Positions 24,101 through 37,400 of a stretch of DNA of 64,000 bases are shown in pieces. Each line of letters opens with the position of its first letter. Positions within the stretch are counted from its first letter, which is position 1. The DNA is taken from the NCBI GenBank assembly GCA_034440575.1, contig JAOTOL010001637.1:1501001-1565000 (forward strand). Reading direction: 5' to 3'. The stretch is from Imbricaverruca yamaguchii. Taxonomy: Eukaryota; Arthropoda; Thecostraca; Neoverrucidae. The notes beneath the pieces are model-generated. The model made no database searches and was not told where the DNA came from. It worked only from the letters and a program-made list of their open reading frames with translations. Both the position numbers and the translations under genes were made by a program.

Positions 24101-26339
24101 CCCATGAGGTCATGTTTTTTGTTGATGCCTTGCTAGAAGCAATTGATAACTGATCGGATTAATGCTTCCTAAACTATACTATAGACGTGCTATATATTCA
24201 TTTAAATATGCATAGGAGGTTAAATGAATGTCAAGGTGCACGCTTTTGTTTGTTGCCATTTTCACTTTGCACCCAAATGGCCGAATTTGGGTGCATTGAT
24301 GACGGATTGCATGTCTGGACCGCCGACGAATTATCGGCGATGTCTCAACAGCAACGAAGACATCTCGCTGCGCTACTACGCGCGCATGCTGTACCGCGAG
24401 CTGTACCGGGAGCGTCGCCTGCTGCCGCAGCTGCGCGACTCCACGCACCAGTCAGTGCAGCACCTTACCCTGACCAAGGCGCTCCACCTGCTGATCGGCT
24501 GGGTGTCGCCGGACAAATGGAGCTGGGACGAGTCAGAGGTCACCCGGTCAGTGATCAGCTGGTCAGCTGCAGTGTAGTCAACGACCCGATGTTGGGGTGG
24601 TCGGTGGCCTTCTGCTGAGGTGGTCGGCGTGTTCGGACCTAAGTGGCCAGTGTGCTGTCAGTAGTGTACTGGGGCAGAAATGGTCAGTGCGCTGAGACAG
24701 AACTGGTCAGTGTGTTGGGATTGAGGTGGCGAGTGTGCTGAGACTGGGGTGCTCAGTGTGCTGGGACAGAAGTGGTCGGCGTGTCGTGACTGAAGTGGTC
24801 AGTGTGCTGGAACACAAGTGGTTGGTGCGTTGGGAGTGAAGTAGTCAGTGTGTTGGGATTTCAGTGGCTAGTGTGCTGAGACTGAGGTGGTCATTGTGTT
24901 GGGACTGAAGTGGTCAGTACCCTGGGCCTGACATCGGCAACCCATGTATCCATCCACTCATTTCTCCAGACAGGGCTAGCTTATCGAAATGGCACTGCGG
25001 AGACAGGGCACGTTCATTTGGTAACAAGTCAACATAAAGGATATCTGAAGAAATCTTCATGTTAGAAACCAGGAGAAAATAACACCCCCTTAGAATAGCA
25101 CAATGTTCCCAAAGCTGTCCATGTGCCTTCCCTCCCTCACACACACGTACTGTTGCCTGCTTCGTTCCCTCCTTGCCTGCCTGCTGTCTGCGTAATTGCT
25201 CTTCCCTTGCTGCCAGTTATGTAGCCACTGCTTCCGGTCTCAGCCACTATCTCTGCAACCTCTGATGCCGTCCGCAGCCACTGCCTCTGTAGTCACTGCT
25301 TCCTCCCTCAAGCACAATTTCTGTAGCTGCTGACACCACTCGGAGCCACTGCATCTTTAGCTACGGCTGTCACCCACGGCCATTGCATCTGAAGCCAGTG
25401 ATGCCGTCCACAGCCATTGTCTCCGTAACTACTGCTGCCGTTCACAGCTATAGTCTTCGTAGTCACTGATGCTGTCCACAGCCATTATCTCTGTAGCCGC
25501 TGTTACCGTTAGCGACCTGTCTGCAGCCGCTGATTCCGTTGTTTGTTGTTGTTGTTGTTGTTGTTTGTTTATTGGTTGGTTCACGACACACTTTATGCAC
25601 ATTCGCGACTAATGGCGCCGCCCACACTGCTTCGCCGGTGGGCCGCGGGATTGGGAAATGTCCCGAGTGGCGCTAGAGTCGAACCCGGGACCTTCCGCTG
25701 ATTCCGTCAGCGGCCTGTCTGTAGCCACTGATGGTGTTCACAGCCATTGTCTCTGTAGCAGCTGCTGTCGTCCACAGCCTGCCAAAGCCTATGTTAGTGG
25801 CCTGTAGCATCTGCTGCCGTCCACAGCCATTACCTGAAGATGGCCGGCCTGGTGCTGACGCAGTTGCGCAACACGCACCCCGACCACCCGCTGGCCGCCT
25901 GGACCGACTGCAAACCGGACCTGTCGGGTGGCACACTCTGGCAAGATGAACACGTGCCCGCTGTGCTGGACGCCGTCAACACCGTGCTGTTCGAACAGCT
26001 GGCCGTGCTGGGAGGCGAGAGCGGCCCGCAGCAGCTCGGTTACCAGCCTCCCTTCCACCGGGTGAGTGTGACGCAGGCGGCCATAGGGGTGCCAGTCTGG
26101 TTAGTGTCACCGTGGGGTGTCGATCTGACGGTGATGCAGTCAGACCGAGGGTTTGTTCCGCCTGGTTGCTAGCTGGGGGATTTGTGTGGTACCTCGGACT
26201 GAAGCCTAGTGTGACCTGGATCACATACGAGCCTAGTGCGGCCCGGACCACAGATGGGACCCTGACGTCTTTTTTGTTGTCTGCATCAGTTGTGGTGAAC
26301 AGCACAAACACTACCTCGAATATGTCGAGTCTCGAGTCA

Positions 26340-26433
<94 letters not shown>

Positions 26434-29400
26434 AGGAGATAGGGAGAGAGAGAGATAGAGGATAGGGATAGGGATAGGGATAGGGATAGGGATAGGGATA
26501 GGGATAGGGATAGGGATAGGGATAGGGATAGGGATAGGGATAGGGATAGGGATAGGGATAGGGATAGGGATAGGGATAGGGATAGGGATAGGGATAGGGA
26601 TAGGGATAGGGATAGAGATAGGGATAGAGATAGAGATAGAGATAGAGATAGAGATAGAGATATAGATAGAGATAGAGAGTCAGTCAGTCAGTCAGTCAGT
26701 CAGAGGAGGGGAGAAAGAGAGAAAGGGAGAAGATAAATAAGAGAGGAGCCTGGTAGGATTCGGATTCTGAACCACCGACGGTACACGGCGTTGCAGGTGT
26801 TCTGCTACCACGACCCCCGCTCGGCGCCGGCCATCCTGTCGGCTCTGTACTCGGGCGTGGCCGGGATGCTGGGCGTCAAGCTCCAACTGGTCCAGTGCCC
26901 TGCCACCTACCTCCTCCGCTGGAATACATCGTGAGTGGGCCAGCACCTGCTTCGTCTGCACGCCTTGGCCATTCCACCATTCTTGGCAATTCCTTGTCAA
27001 TTCCACATGTTAGTCATGATACGTTTCATGTCCGATAAGTCGCATCACGATATTATTCTCCTGATATTAGTTTTAACATTGCTCTTTCCAATTGCGTTAG
27101 CTACATTGTGGTCCTCATCATGTTGGACTTTCCACATCCCTACTGATATTGGTTGATTCCTCTCGATGATGCTGTTTATCGAAGTTGTGAACGTTGTATC
27201 AGAGTCAACAGCCGCAAGAGCTCGGTTTGTCACCAGTTACGTTATCGATCAAGTCGCCGGCAGGGACAATTGCGACTGTGTCTACATAGATATGATGCGC
27301 AAAGGACGACGTCAGAGCTATGAGGAGCTTACCAACAGCCCCTACATGCGCATCCAAAATCTCGGATGGAGCTGGTTCGAGCCGATCCCAGAGCGAGAGG
27401 TAAGACGCACTGGCATGTGTTGCAGCCTCAGCCGCCCAGCACCGCCACCGCTGTGGGTCGATGTGTGCCGCAGTCCTTGCCACACAATAATGTCCTGTAA
27501 TTCAGATATGCAGGATGAGCAGGACATATATCAGGAAGTTGTTTTCACCTGCGGCAGTCTGAATTGTTTTCAATTGAACTTTACAACATACTGCTGTATT
27601 AACCGCTACTAAATTCATTATACTCGACTCCTGGCATTGTAATCGTTCCAACAGATGCGTGTTAGTCTGTTAATAGCACCTTTTGCGCATTTTTCCTATC
27701 ATGTCAAACTGTTTCGACGTCATCAGAAGTTTTGATGTCTTCGCCTGCAACCATCCATTGTATGCCACATGAATTCCCGGACACTGCCACACAGTCCTGC
27801 TCTCCGTGTGTTGTCCGTATTATGCTGCAGTATCCGAGCACAGTCAATCGGAGGGAAAGTCTGCGAGATGTCTCGAACATTGAAGCGAATCTAGGTCAGC
27901 GTGGGCAACTGAAGCATCATTCAGATCCCTGAAATTTTATTTTTGAAAAACCAAACTCCCTGAATGTCAGGACCATAATGCATGATGCAAACGTTCATAA
28001 TGCAAGTTTTGACAGTGGATTCTGTTGCCTGGGCGCAAAATGACTCTAGCTGTCGACGCGCCCCTAAACTCCAATCCACTACTGATTATGTTGCCATACT
28101 TATACTGTATTTGCATAGCTGTAAGGTGTTAAGCCAGAGGAGATGAGGCAGCCATGCAATTATCTGACAGATATTGTAGACATACAATCATTTGACAGCG
28201 TATGAAGAAGTCGTATTTGTGATATATGCTATGAAAATAAAACTCAGAGAAACGGCACGCATGAACCTTCCGACATGTGCGTTAAGGCGTAAAACATGGA
28301 ACTATCATTTTGGGCAGTTTTGAATATCGTTCGTACAGATTGGGAACAATTTACCCAAGAAATGTTGCATGGAAACAAGGTAGAACTTATACATGTGTCT
28401 TGCATAAATCATATGTTACCCTGGGCATTAATCCGCCCGTCTAGGGAGCATTTTTACCCACTAGGGTTCTTCCCCGACACAAAAATGGCGGCACGCATGG
28501 TCGCGGAACTTACAGTAACTTTTCCTTCATCTTATATGCCTCTGATGTAAAGGTTTAACCCCGGGTCATGTAACGTCGTTAACCTAGCTCAGGTCAAAGA
28601 GGACCACCCCAAAAATGTTTCAGGATCGATAGCTGATCTAAATGAAAAGATATTGACATTAAACTTTGTACGTTATTACGATTAGGCAGTACCCATAAAA
28701 TGTATCTTTCGGATTTCTATTTGTGGTCGGGTCAGTGGCCTGAGGCCAGGTCAGTGACCGGAAATCAGGGCAAATTTTCGTTTTTTTTGTTTGTTGCAAT
28801 ATGACGGTTCTTCCAATTGGATTTTCGGAACGCTTAGTTGGGAAATTAGAGTGGAGGTCTTTATCACCACCCCCGCCCCACTATCCACACAACCCAAGAT
28901 GGAGCGTGATGATCTGACTGGAGACCTTAGGTTTAAGAGTAACACCATGCACCTATCAGGAACGTTACTCTGATCAATAATCATCGAGTGTCATACATAT
29001 ACCACTCGGTGTAAACGTTAAGGGTGACCTGTAAGATCGCTCGTCATGAGTCACAAACTTCGTCGTAAGCTTAGTCGTAAGCTACGTAAGCTTACGTTGA
29101 TGTTCGCGTGTGGCTTCTCGTGATGCTCAACCTACTTCTAGGGAAATATGTAATCCAATCCGAATCCAAAGGTTTGGCATAACCTTATCAAATGTGACCC
29201 AAATTGAATCCGATCAGAGATCCGCGTTGGTAATGAGTTCCATGCTGGGGTCTTTAGCCAACCTACCTGCAGCGATATGCGAATTTGTCAAATTGTTTGA
29301 CCACTTGTTGAACAAGTGCTGTCAAGACCGAAGACAATGAAGCTGATTTCTGGATGCGACTTCCCGCTGCGCCCTGGCGCTGACGTTGCGAACGGTCGCC

Positions 29401-32400
29401 AGCTGCTGCAGCGGCTGGTGGGCGACGTGGCGCACTGGCAGCGCGCGCACCACTGGACCGACTCGGACCTGCTGTCGCTGGACGCGCTGGCCGTCTGGGC
29501 AGTCAACGACGGCCGCCTCACTCTGCTGACGCTGTACAGCCTGTCGGAGATCTACGGTGGCTGTCGCCCGCTGTACGCAGTCAAGCTGATCCAGGTCAGC
29601 GGCGGCGCGTCTCATTCGCCCCACAACGGACTACTCGGGCGGATCATGCTCACCGTATTAACGCTGCAAGTCCTGGAAAGAACGGAGAAAGTAATTTTCT
29701 TTTCTAGATTGTCAATGAACCAAAAGTGATCGTTTTAAGCAACCAATCAATTGAGAAGAAAGGTGGACATTTTTTCGCATATATATATATATATGTACAT
29801 ATATAATATGTTTATATGTAAGCATGTCTGATATATGTATACACCAAGATCAATATCCGGTCGCCAGATTCCTCGTCCGTGTGTCAAATAGTCGTTCGAG
29901 TTGTATTGCTGCGCATGAGATGACTGACGGATACTGTACCGACGCCAGGAGTTTATGAACTCACGCGGTTCGTCCCTGACGGACGACGAGCGCGACGGCC
30001 TGCTCGACTCTGTGAAGCTGATGAAACAGCGGTACGAGCAAATCCTGCAGGAGCTCAAACACCACCAGGAGGTGAGACGTTCACGGCGAACTATGCCAGA
30101 AAGGTAACTTGATTCTACTTGCTAAGTGTAAAATTATGAAGTTTTTGAGATGTGAGAAGCTCGAAATTTGGATAGCTCGCAGAGCAGCATGTTCATCGAA
30201 CATCGGCACATCCACATCTGCCAGCAAGGGTCGGGTCTCGGGGAGGGGAACACAAATCAGATCGTGGTACTTGGTGTTGCGAAGTCAATATATGTACCAG
30301 TTTAGCGTGCTAGTCAGATAAAGCTCTGTGCTTTTGAATTTCGCAGCGTCGTAGTTATCTGCAGCCGACATGCTGACCTCTGCGCTACATACGTTACATT
30401 CATTATATCACGTTGGGGATTATAGGCGTAAGAAGGGATGTAGTCATGAGAAGTGCTTCGTTGCTCCTCAAGACCTCAAGTGTTATCTTTGACAAGCAGA
30501 AATACGCGAAAATGTTCCTCCCCTTCCTCTCCCCTATCGCTTATGCTCTTGGACTTGTTGGGTAACTTTTGATTCCGTGACCGACATACGGAAGTGTAAT
30601 ATAGGTGTTTTCTCTGTAGTTTATGTCCTAAATTACAAGTGTTTTCAGTGGGTCCACGCAGTAGGGCAGCGTGGTTCGATTCTGACGTTGCCCGGTGGGG
30701 TGGCTGTGCCGGACCGGTATCCATCGGGTGCCCGGAGCTGTGCCGCTTACTGTCGCATCAGGACGACGCGACGATATCGTCTGTTGCCACGGACGTCATT
30801 AATATTTGGGTCTGTGGACGGTCGGGCCTCAGGGTTGGGTTGGAGCAATCGCTGCATGCTTACCGTGATGACAAAACGCGCTCCGACAATGCATTATACG
30901 TGTCAGCAGTCGTCACCTGTTCGAATATTGAATTATTATTATTTTGTATCAATTGGGAATACTATTTCGAATGTTTGTTTATTTTCTCGTTATTTAACCG
31001 TAAGTCGTCATTTAACCGTAAGTCGTCTTCATGACCATTTGAAGTGGTTAATTGCGTATGCATATTCCAGATGTCCTCTTCACTGGAACGTATGTGTTAC
31101 TAGAAGGCAAACAAACGGCACTCTGAAGGGCAGGCAGTTGATGTTCGTGTGCATGCAGCGGCGCCTGAAAGCAGCACCGGCGTATGGCATGGCGGCTATC
31201 CCGAAGATCAGGTGTACTGCTTGTTCAAAGTCTATCATACTGATACTCTCACCCAATTGGCTCGAGAACCTTGCCCGAAAACGCCCAATTAGATCTAGTT
31301 CATCATGGCAACTTATATTTACCAGGGATTAGTGTTCGACTTTCTAAGTTGATTTGTATGTTATTTCAAAATATTTACTCTGTGGGGACAGTTGCCAAGT
31401 TCGCCGTATTCAACCTGAGGTATTTGTATTATGAAAAGCATGATGAGCAGATTGAGCAACATTTCATGTGCGTCGTACTGTCGATCCTTTTCGACAACTT
31501 CGTAGTTTCTCTTCGCTTGATGTTCTACGGAACATGCCACTGCGGGGATGTGCGGCAGGTTGTGTACCAACGGTGTCTCACTTCCTCAGTCTCTGTGTCT
31601 GCTGCGGAACACTGCCTCTGTGCAGCGACGCTTCCGCGTGGGCGACATCATCCGCCACAAGAAGTACAACTACGAGGCCGTCATCACTGGCTGGACGGCC
31701 ACCTGCCAAGCCCCCAAGGTGAGATGTCACTGCCATCACCAACTAACCATCCGAGCTGGGCGCCCACCTGCTATTTGATATTTCATTTGATATTTAAAGG
31801 TGAGATGTCACTGCCATCACCAACTAACCAGCCGTGCTGAGCGCCCACCTGCTAAGCCACCAAGATAAGATGTCGCTGCCATCACTAGCCGTGCAGGATT
31901 TGATATTTCATTTTGATAGTTCTTCCTTGGCATGCAACGTTCGTCACTTAATCTGCAGACCGGCGTTCGACCCCATGGCCTTGCAACACAATCGCGTACG
32001 ATAGTCATTAGTGTATGCTATCATTGGTACGTCATTAATGGGATAGCCGTGGCAAGGCTATAATGATGGCTGCTCGTGTAATCACCAGTACTGACATAGG
32101 CTCCGCTTCAAAGGGGGGGGGGTGTAACGTATGCCCCAAATATTTTCTACACAACGTTGAACCTAATATCCGAGTCACATGTATGCAATCCACGTAAACC
32201 CACTAATATAGGTTCTAGCATTCAGCCGCAACGGATAATCAAGGTACTTCCAATCACATGAGGTCACGTCACAGCCAAGACAGCACGACCCCCGCACCGT
32301 CTGCGCCTCTGACACATAACGGAACAACCCTGCCATCTATTGGTAACGGGCGACATAGCGGTGCCACCGCTACCCACCAGATGTCACAACAATAGTAATA

Positions 32401-34327
32401 CGGTACTGTGCAGTTCATGCAACTGAGATGCAAGAATCGGAAGCGAACTTACCCGGTAGTACTCCATGCGCGGCACTAAATTGTGCAGTTTGCGAAGATG
32501 GATTGTAATTGTATGGTACGTAAGCATCTCTGAGTGGATTGATATTTTGTCATTTGGTCGGTGTTGGTAACACTCATCTGAAACAAAGCACACCATCGGC
32601 TTGTTCTAGCTTCTTCTTCCATCGCGTACGGCTGTGAGTTTGTAGCAGCGTTAAAATAATGGTTTTTCGTTAGGTGTGAGATGTCGAAACGAGAATAGTA
32701 GGATGTTTAAATTTGTTTTGGAATTGATGTCATTTAAAATGCTTTTAATATCTTTCAGACGTAACTTTGAGCCAATGGCGCACTTACGACTAGAACTTTA
32801 TCGTTTGTTTTTAGATTCATAATTTATTAAGCGCTATATTGGGGAATGCGATAAAAACCTACCATATAAACTACCTTTTTATGCGAAATCACATTAGAGG
32901 TAATCCATTTACCTGAAATTGAGTTCTGAAATGCTCGTATATCACTATCCCTTATCGAGAATATGAGCATGATACTTATCAAAGAGATACTCTTAGGAAG
33001 AAGAGAATACTTCATAAGGAAATATCACGAAACAGGATGTCGATACTACTTTGAGAAGGATGTCGCTTGAGTGCTCAGAAAGTGGTATTTTCCACCCTAT
33101 TTCACGAATAATTCATCACTAAATTGTGATAGTCGTTCGTTAGATCGTGTGGATCTCCAGCCTAGGTGGTGGTGTTGGAGGTGTAGGCAGGGTCGGTCGG
33201 TCCATGTAAGGCACTAAGGCAGTGCCTCACCCGAGTGGAGCTGGAAAGTATTTTGTTTGTTATTTTCATAAAATGAGGCTTACATCCACTGGAGAATAGC
33301 AAACTTGAAAAGCTGGAAACAAATATGCATTGGTGACTCATAATTATGGTGAAAATTGAAGTTCATTTACATTTACACCATTTACATCTTAGCTTCCAAA
33401 CAGCTCTATTACTGGTCGGCAGAGGCTAGCGTCTCGCACATATCGCCATATAGCAAGTTTTCGTTTTATAATAAGCGCAGGATAGGCAGGGCCCTCCAAT
33501 ATTGTTTGGCAATCGGTGACGTCACATTGGCTGGACAATTGGTAAGTCCCGGAGGCGCTCCAGCGAAGCTCACGTGTTTTCCACACGATATTCACGATCT
33601 TAAATACCATCGAAATGGTACAAAATGGGGTTCATTTGAAAGCTTGAAGAATCTTGTCCATGAATATGAGCTGTATTTTCCCTAAACTAGGATTTTTCGG
33701 TTGGACCCACGCTAACTGCATTCATGTCGAGCGCCGCAGGAATCGCGCGGCACCACGGGTAGTAGCAGTATGATGAGACAGGCCAACTGAAGATCACGGC
33801 CGGGTAGGAGGGGTAGGAACAAGTAAGAGATAACTGTTGCAGCATAATTCCTCCCCACTCGGTGCAGAGGCGTAAACAAGGGTGGGGGTACTGGGGGCAT
33901 GCGCCGCCGTGGGAAGATGGTATCCATCCAGCTAGGAAAAGGCGCCAACATTATATTTAGGCTCCCGGCGGAGGTACCTATACTGGTTGGAATAGCACTC
34001 CCGTATAACGCATGTGCCGATCCTGAACCTGCAGCTAGTTTTCAGGATTGTTTTCCATTTTTCATACATATGCGTCTAGACCAGGCATGTTCTTTTTGTA
34101 TATTTTTGAAGGCCAGGTGCCCCCTCAATGTTGGCTCTGTTCACTAATAATTGAGACTTTTAACATGGGGTAACATGGAGCATGCACTCCATCGATGGGG
34201 GGCTTCCCATCAACTTCATGTATTTTGCACCGAAGTAATCAATAATAAGAATAACAACAATAATAATTATATATTATACATATGTATAATATATGTATTT
34301 ATATATCATGCTAATAATATATATAGA

Positions 34328-34424
<97 letters not shown>

Positions 34425-37400
34425 TGTGTGTGTGTGTGTATGCCAGCCATTTCGAGTTATGAAATAGAAATACACGAAAACCTCGAGGATATTTTATGTG
34501 TGAAAACTTCCCGGCAATTTCGAAAGCAATTGAGCATGAGGGAGAGGGCTGAAGCCCACTGACTTCGGAACGATGGTGATAGGTATGGCACCTTGCAGCG
34601 CCAAATTAAGTTGTTCTTATTCATCTTAACCTAAAATAATAATGGGTACTCATGAAAAATGCTGGCCGAAATCCGACGATTTTTTCTGCCTGACCTCATC
34701 CGGGTGCTGCGGACCGCCCTTGAGCGTAGGCCTCCTGGCTTAGCAGCGGTGATGTGGGACTGACCGTGGACCTAACCTGGCCTGATCACCAGCACCTCAT
34801 CTGAGTCTTCAGATTAAGCATCGATGGGCATGCTGCGGATCGTGATACTGGTTGCAAATTAGTAGGAACATAACTCCTTGGATGAGGTGACATTGCTCCA
34901 GCAGTTGGTCGCACGGGTCGCCGTGTTGGTCGTTGCCATTGTGACTGGGACCCGAGACACAGAACTGAGACTGAGACTGCAGTCCCAGACTTGATAGCCT
35001 GTATCACCACGTTCGGTCACTGCTCCCGGGGTCCAGGACCCTGGGATAGGCGGGGGGAAGGGTCCATCAACACCGGATGCCGAACCGGTCTCGGAACGGT
35101 CCTGAGCTAGTCCGACGCTCATGCTGAGGCTGATCCCCTTGATCTGAAGGGGATGGGGAGGTGGTCGAACTACTTCTTTGTAAACGCCGGCAGCGCATTT
35201 CGTTATCGGAAGCTGTATGTACAGGAGCGGTGTTGGAAGACCGACCGGCTGGTGGTCAGTGGCCGGCACATGTCATCCACTGACCATGGTCGCATGCCGC
35301 TTAGTGGTCGGCTCGCCTCCCTGCGTATTGGTGTCATGGCGGGTGCACAGCAACGCGGAATCGATGGAGCCAGTGCACGGGGGTAGCACTGGTAACGGTG
35401 TCGGTGGTGGTGCACGGGACCCGTCGGCACTGGTAACGGTGTCGGTGGTGGTGCACGGGACCCGTCGGCACTGGTAACGGTTTGGGGGGGCTGGTAACGG
35501 TGTCGGTGGTGGTGCACGGGGTCGGCACTGGTAACGGTGTCGGTGGTTGTAACGGTTGGTGGTGGTGGCGGGTGTCGGTGGTGGTGCGCGGGGGTGGCAC
35601 TGGTAACGGTGTCGGTGGTGGTGCGCGGGGGTCGGCACTGGTAACGGTGTCGGTGGTGGTGCACGGGACCCGTCGGCACTGGTAACGGTGTCGGTGGTGG
35701 TGCGCGGGAGCCGTAGGCACTGGTAACGGTGTCGGTGGTGGTGCGCGGGGGTGGCACTGGTAACGATGTCGGTGGTGGTTCAAGTCTGGCGTCCCATGCG
35801 TACCTGACCCTGACCCGCACGGTCACGTAACACCTAACACCACGGTCACTTACACAGTTCCGGACATCACAGTTACTTTAGCGTCTTCGGGTGTGTGTTG
35901 TGGGGAGGTCAGTGGTAATGAGATGTCCTCTGGTGTGCTATGACGATGCTGCCTGTTTGGAATCGTGCGTCTCTCCCAACAGAGCTGGGTCGACCAGATG
36001 GGAGTGCACACGCTTCTGCGGGGCTGTCGCCAGCCGTTCTTCCACCTGCTGGCCGACGACAACTCAAACAGATACGCAGCCGACGGTGAGTGGTCACCCC
36101 GTCCTGCGACAGCCAAGGGCAGTGACGAATCCCCCCGTGAAATCGAAACCGCATACGATGAATACTGCCCCGTTCAACAGCAGCCAAAAGCGGTGGATGA
36201 TCTCCCGCCGTCCGGCAGCAGCCAGAGGCTGGGAATGCCTTGTAGTAACCTGCAGCGGAGGGTACCCGCACTAGTGGCAGACGCTGGATATACTTCAGCG
36301 GAAGGTCCCTGCTGTGGTGGCAGTCGTTGGATGTAACCTCAGTGGAGGATCCCCACAGTTGTGGCAGACGCTGGATGTACTTCAGCGGAGGACCCCCCCA
36401 CCCCCCACCCCGTTGTGGCAGACGCTGGATGTTGTAACCTCAGTGGAGGGTCCCCGCAGTTGTGGCAGTCGCTGGATGTTGTAACCTCAGTGGAGGGTCC
36501 CCGCAGTAGTGGCAGTCGCTGGATGTTGTAACCTCAGTGGAGGATCCCCGCAGTTGTGGCAGACGCTGGATGTACTTCAGCTGAGGAACCCCTCCCCCCG
36601 TTGTGGCAGACGCTGGATGTAGTAACCTCGGTGGAGGGTCCCCGCAGTTGTGGCAGTCGCTGGATGTTGTAACCTCAGTGGAGGGTCCCCGCAGTTGTGG
36701 CAGTCGCTGGATGCTGTAACCTCAGTGGAGGGTCCCCGCAGTTGTGGCAGACGCTGGATGTTGTAACCTCAGTGGAGGGTCCCCGCAGTTGTGGCAGACG
36801 CTGGATGTACTTCAGCTGAGGAACCCCTCCCCCCGTTGTGGCAGACGCTGGATGTAGTAACCTCGGTGGAGGGTCCCCGCAGTTGTGGCAGTCGCTGGAT
36901 GTTGTAACCTCAGTGGAGGGTCCCCGCAGTTGTGGCAGTAGCTGGATGCTGTAACCTCAGTGGAGGGTCCCCGCAGGTGTGGCAGTCGCTGGATGTAGTA
37001 ACCTCAGTGGAGGGTCCCTTGCGGTGGTGGCAGATGCTTCATGTACTTCAGCGGAGGGTTCCCGCAGTGGTGGCGGACGCTGTATGCATGTCGTATTTCA
37101 AAGGCGACGGGACGAGTGTACGGCAACCAACATTTTTTCATACACTACACGAAAAGGTGATAAAAAACTTGTCAGATTATTTGGACTTCTGGTTCAGAGA
37201 AACGGTCACTGCCCCCCCCCCTCAAATACGATGCTTCCGTGATGAATCAGTGAAGAGACGGTTGCTGACCCTCACGTGCGATGTTACCGTGATCAATCGG
37301 TGAAGAGACGGTCGCTGACTCCTAAAATATGATAATACCGTAATGAATCAATGAATACGTGGTTACTGATTCCCTCCCATGTGGTGTCACCATGGTTAGT

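Larger units (their letters stand above)
19272..24351 (+). other. FBXO21 intron 2, 5.1 kb
   Basis: Holds a 34-bp repeat cluster at 20465-20640 with a diverged continuation at 20930-21130, a 14-bp repeat near 22060-22125, and a possible diverged stem-loop unit near 23630-23693. The rest (21400-24350) shows no exon that I could support. Confidence 0.65.
24547..25826 (+). other. FBXO21 intron 3, two minisatellites and a SINE
   Basis: Begins with a ~25-bp repeat (24600-24920), then about 280 bp with nothing recognised, then a CCACAGCCA-bearing minisatellite (25190-25826) interrupted by a tRNA-derived SINE (25540-25694). Confidence 0.75.
26062..26796 (+). other. FBXO21 intron 4, largely purine microsatellite
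   Basis: Short unique flanks around a long GA then GATAGG tract (26341-26690), a CAGT run (26678-26702) and a GGGAGAAAG-rich stretch before the exon 5 acceptor. Confidence 0.85.
31719..35982 (+). other. FBXO21 intron 9, 4.3 kb
   Basis: Holds the duplicated donor repeat, one ~480-bp unnamed repeat copy (32653-33120, minus), a long TA microsatellite (34331-34421), and a ~40-bp GGTAACGGTGTCGG minisatellite (35380-35775). No exon was recognised between them. Confidence 0.7.

Noticed and set aside
30577..31332. 251-residue + strand frame in FBXO21 intron 8
   Set aside because: No recognisable family, mixed composition, and the exon model joins across it with correct phase.
35203..35826. 207-residue histidine/threonine-rich minus-strand frame
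   Set aside because: It is a translation of the ~40-bp minisatellite.
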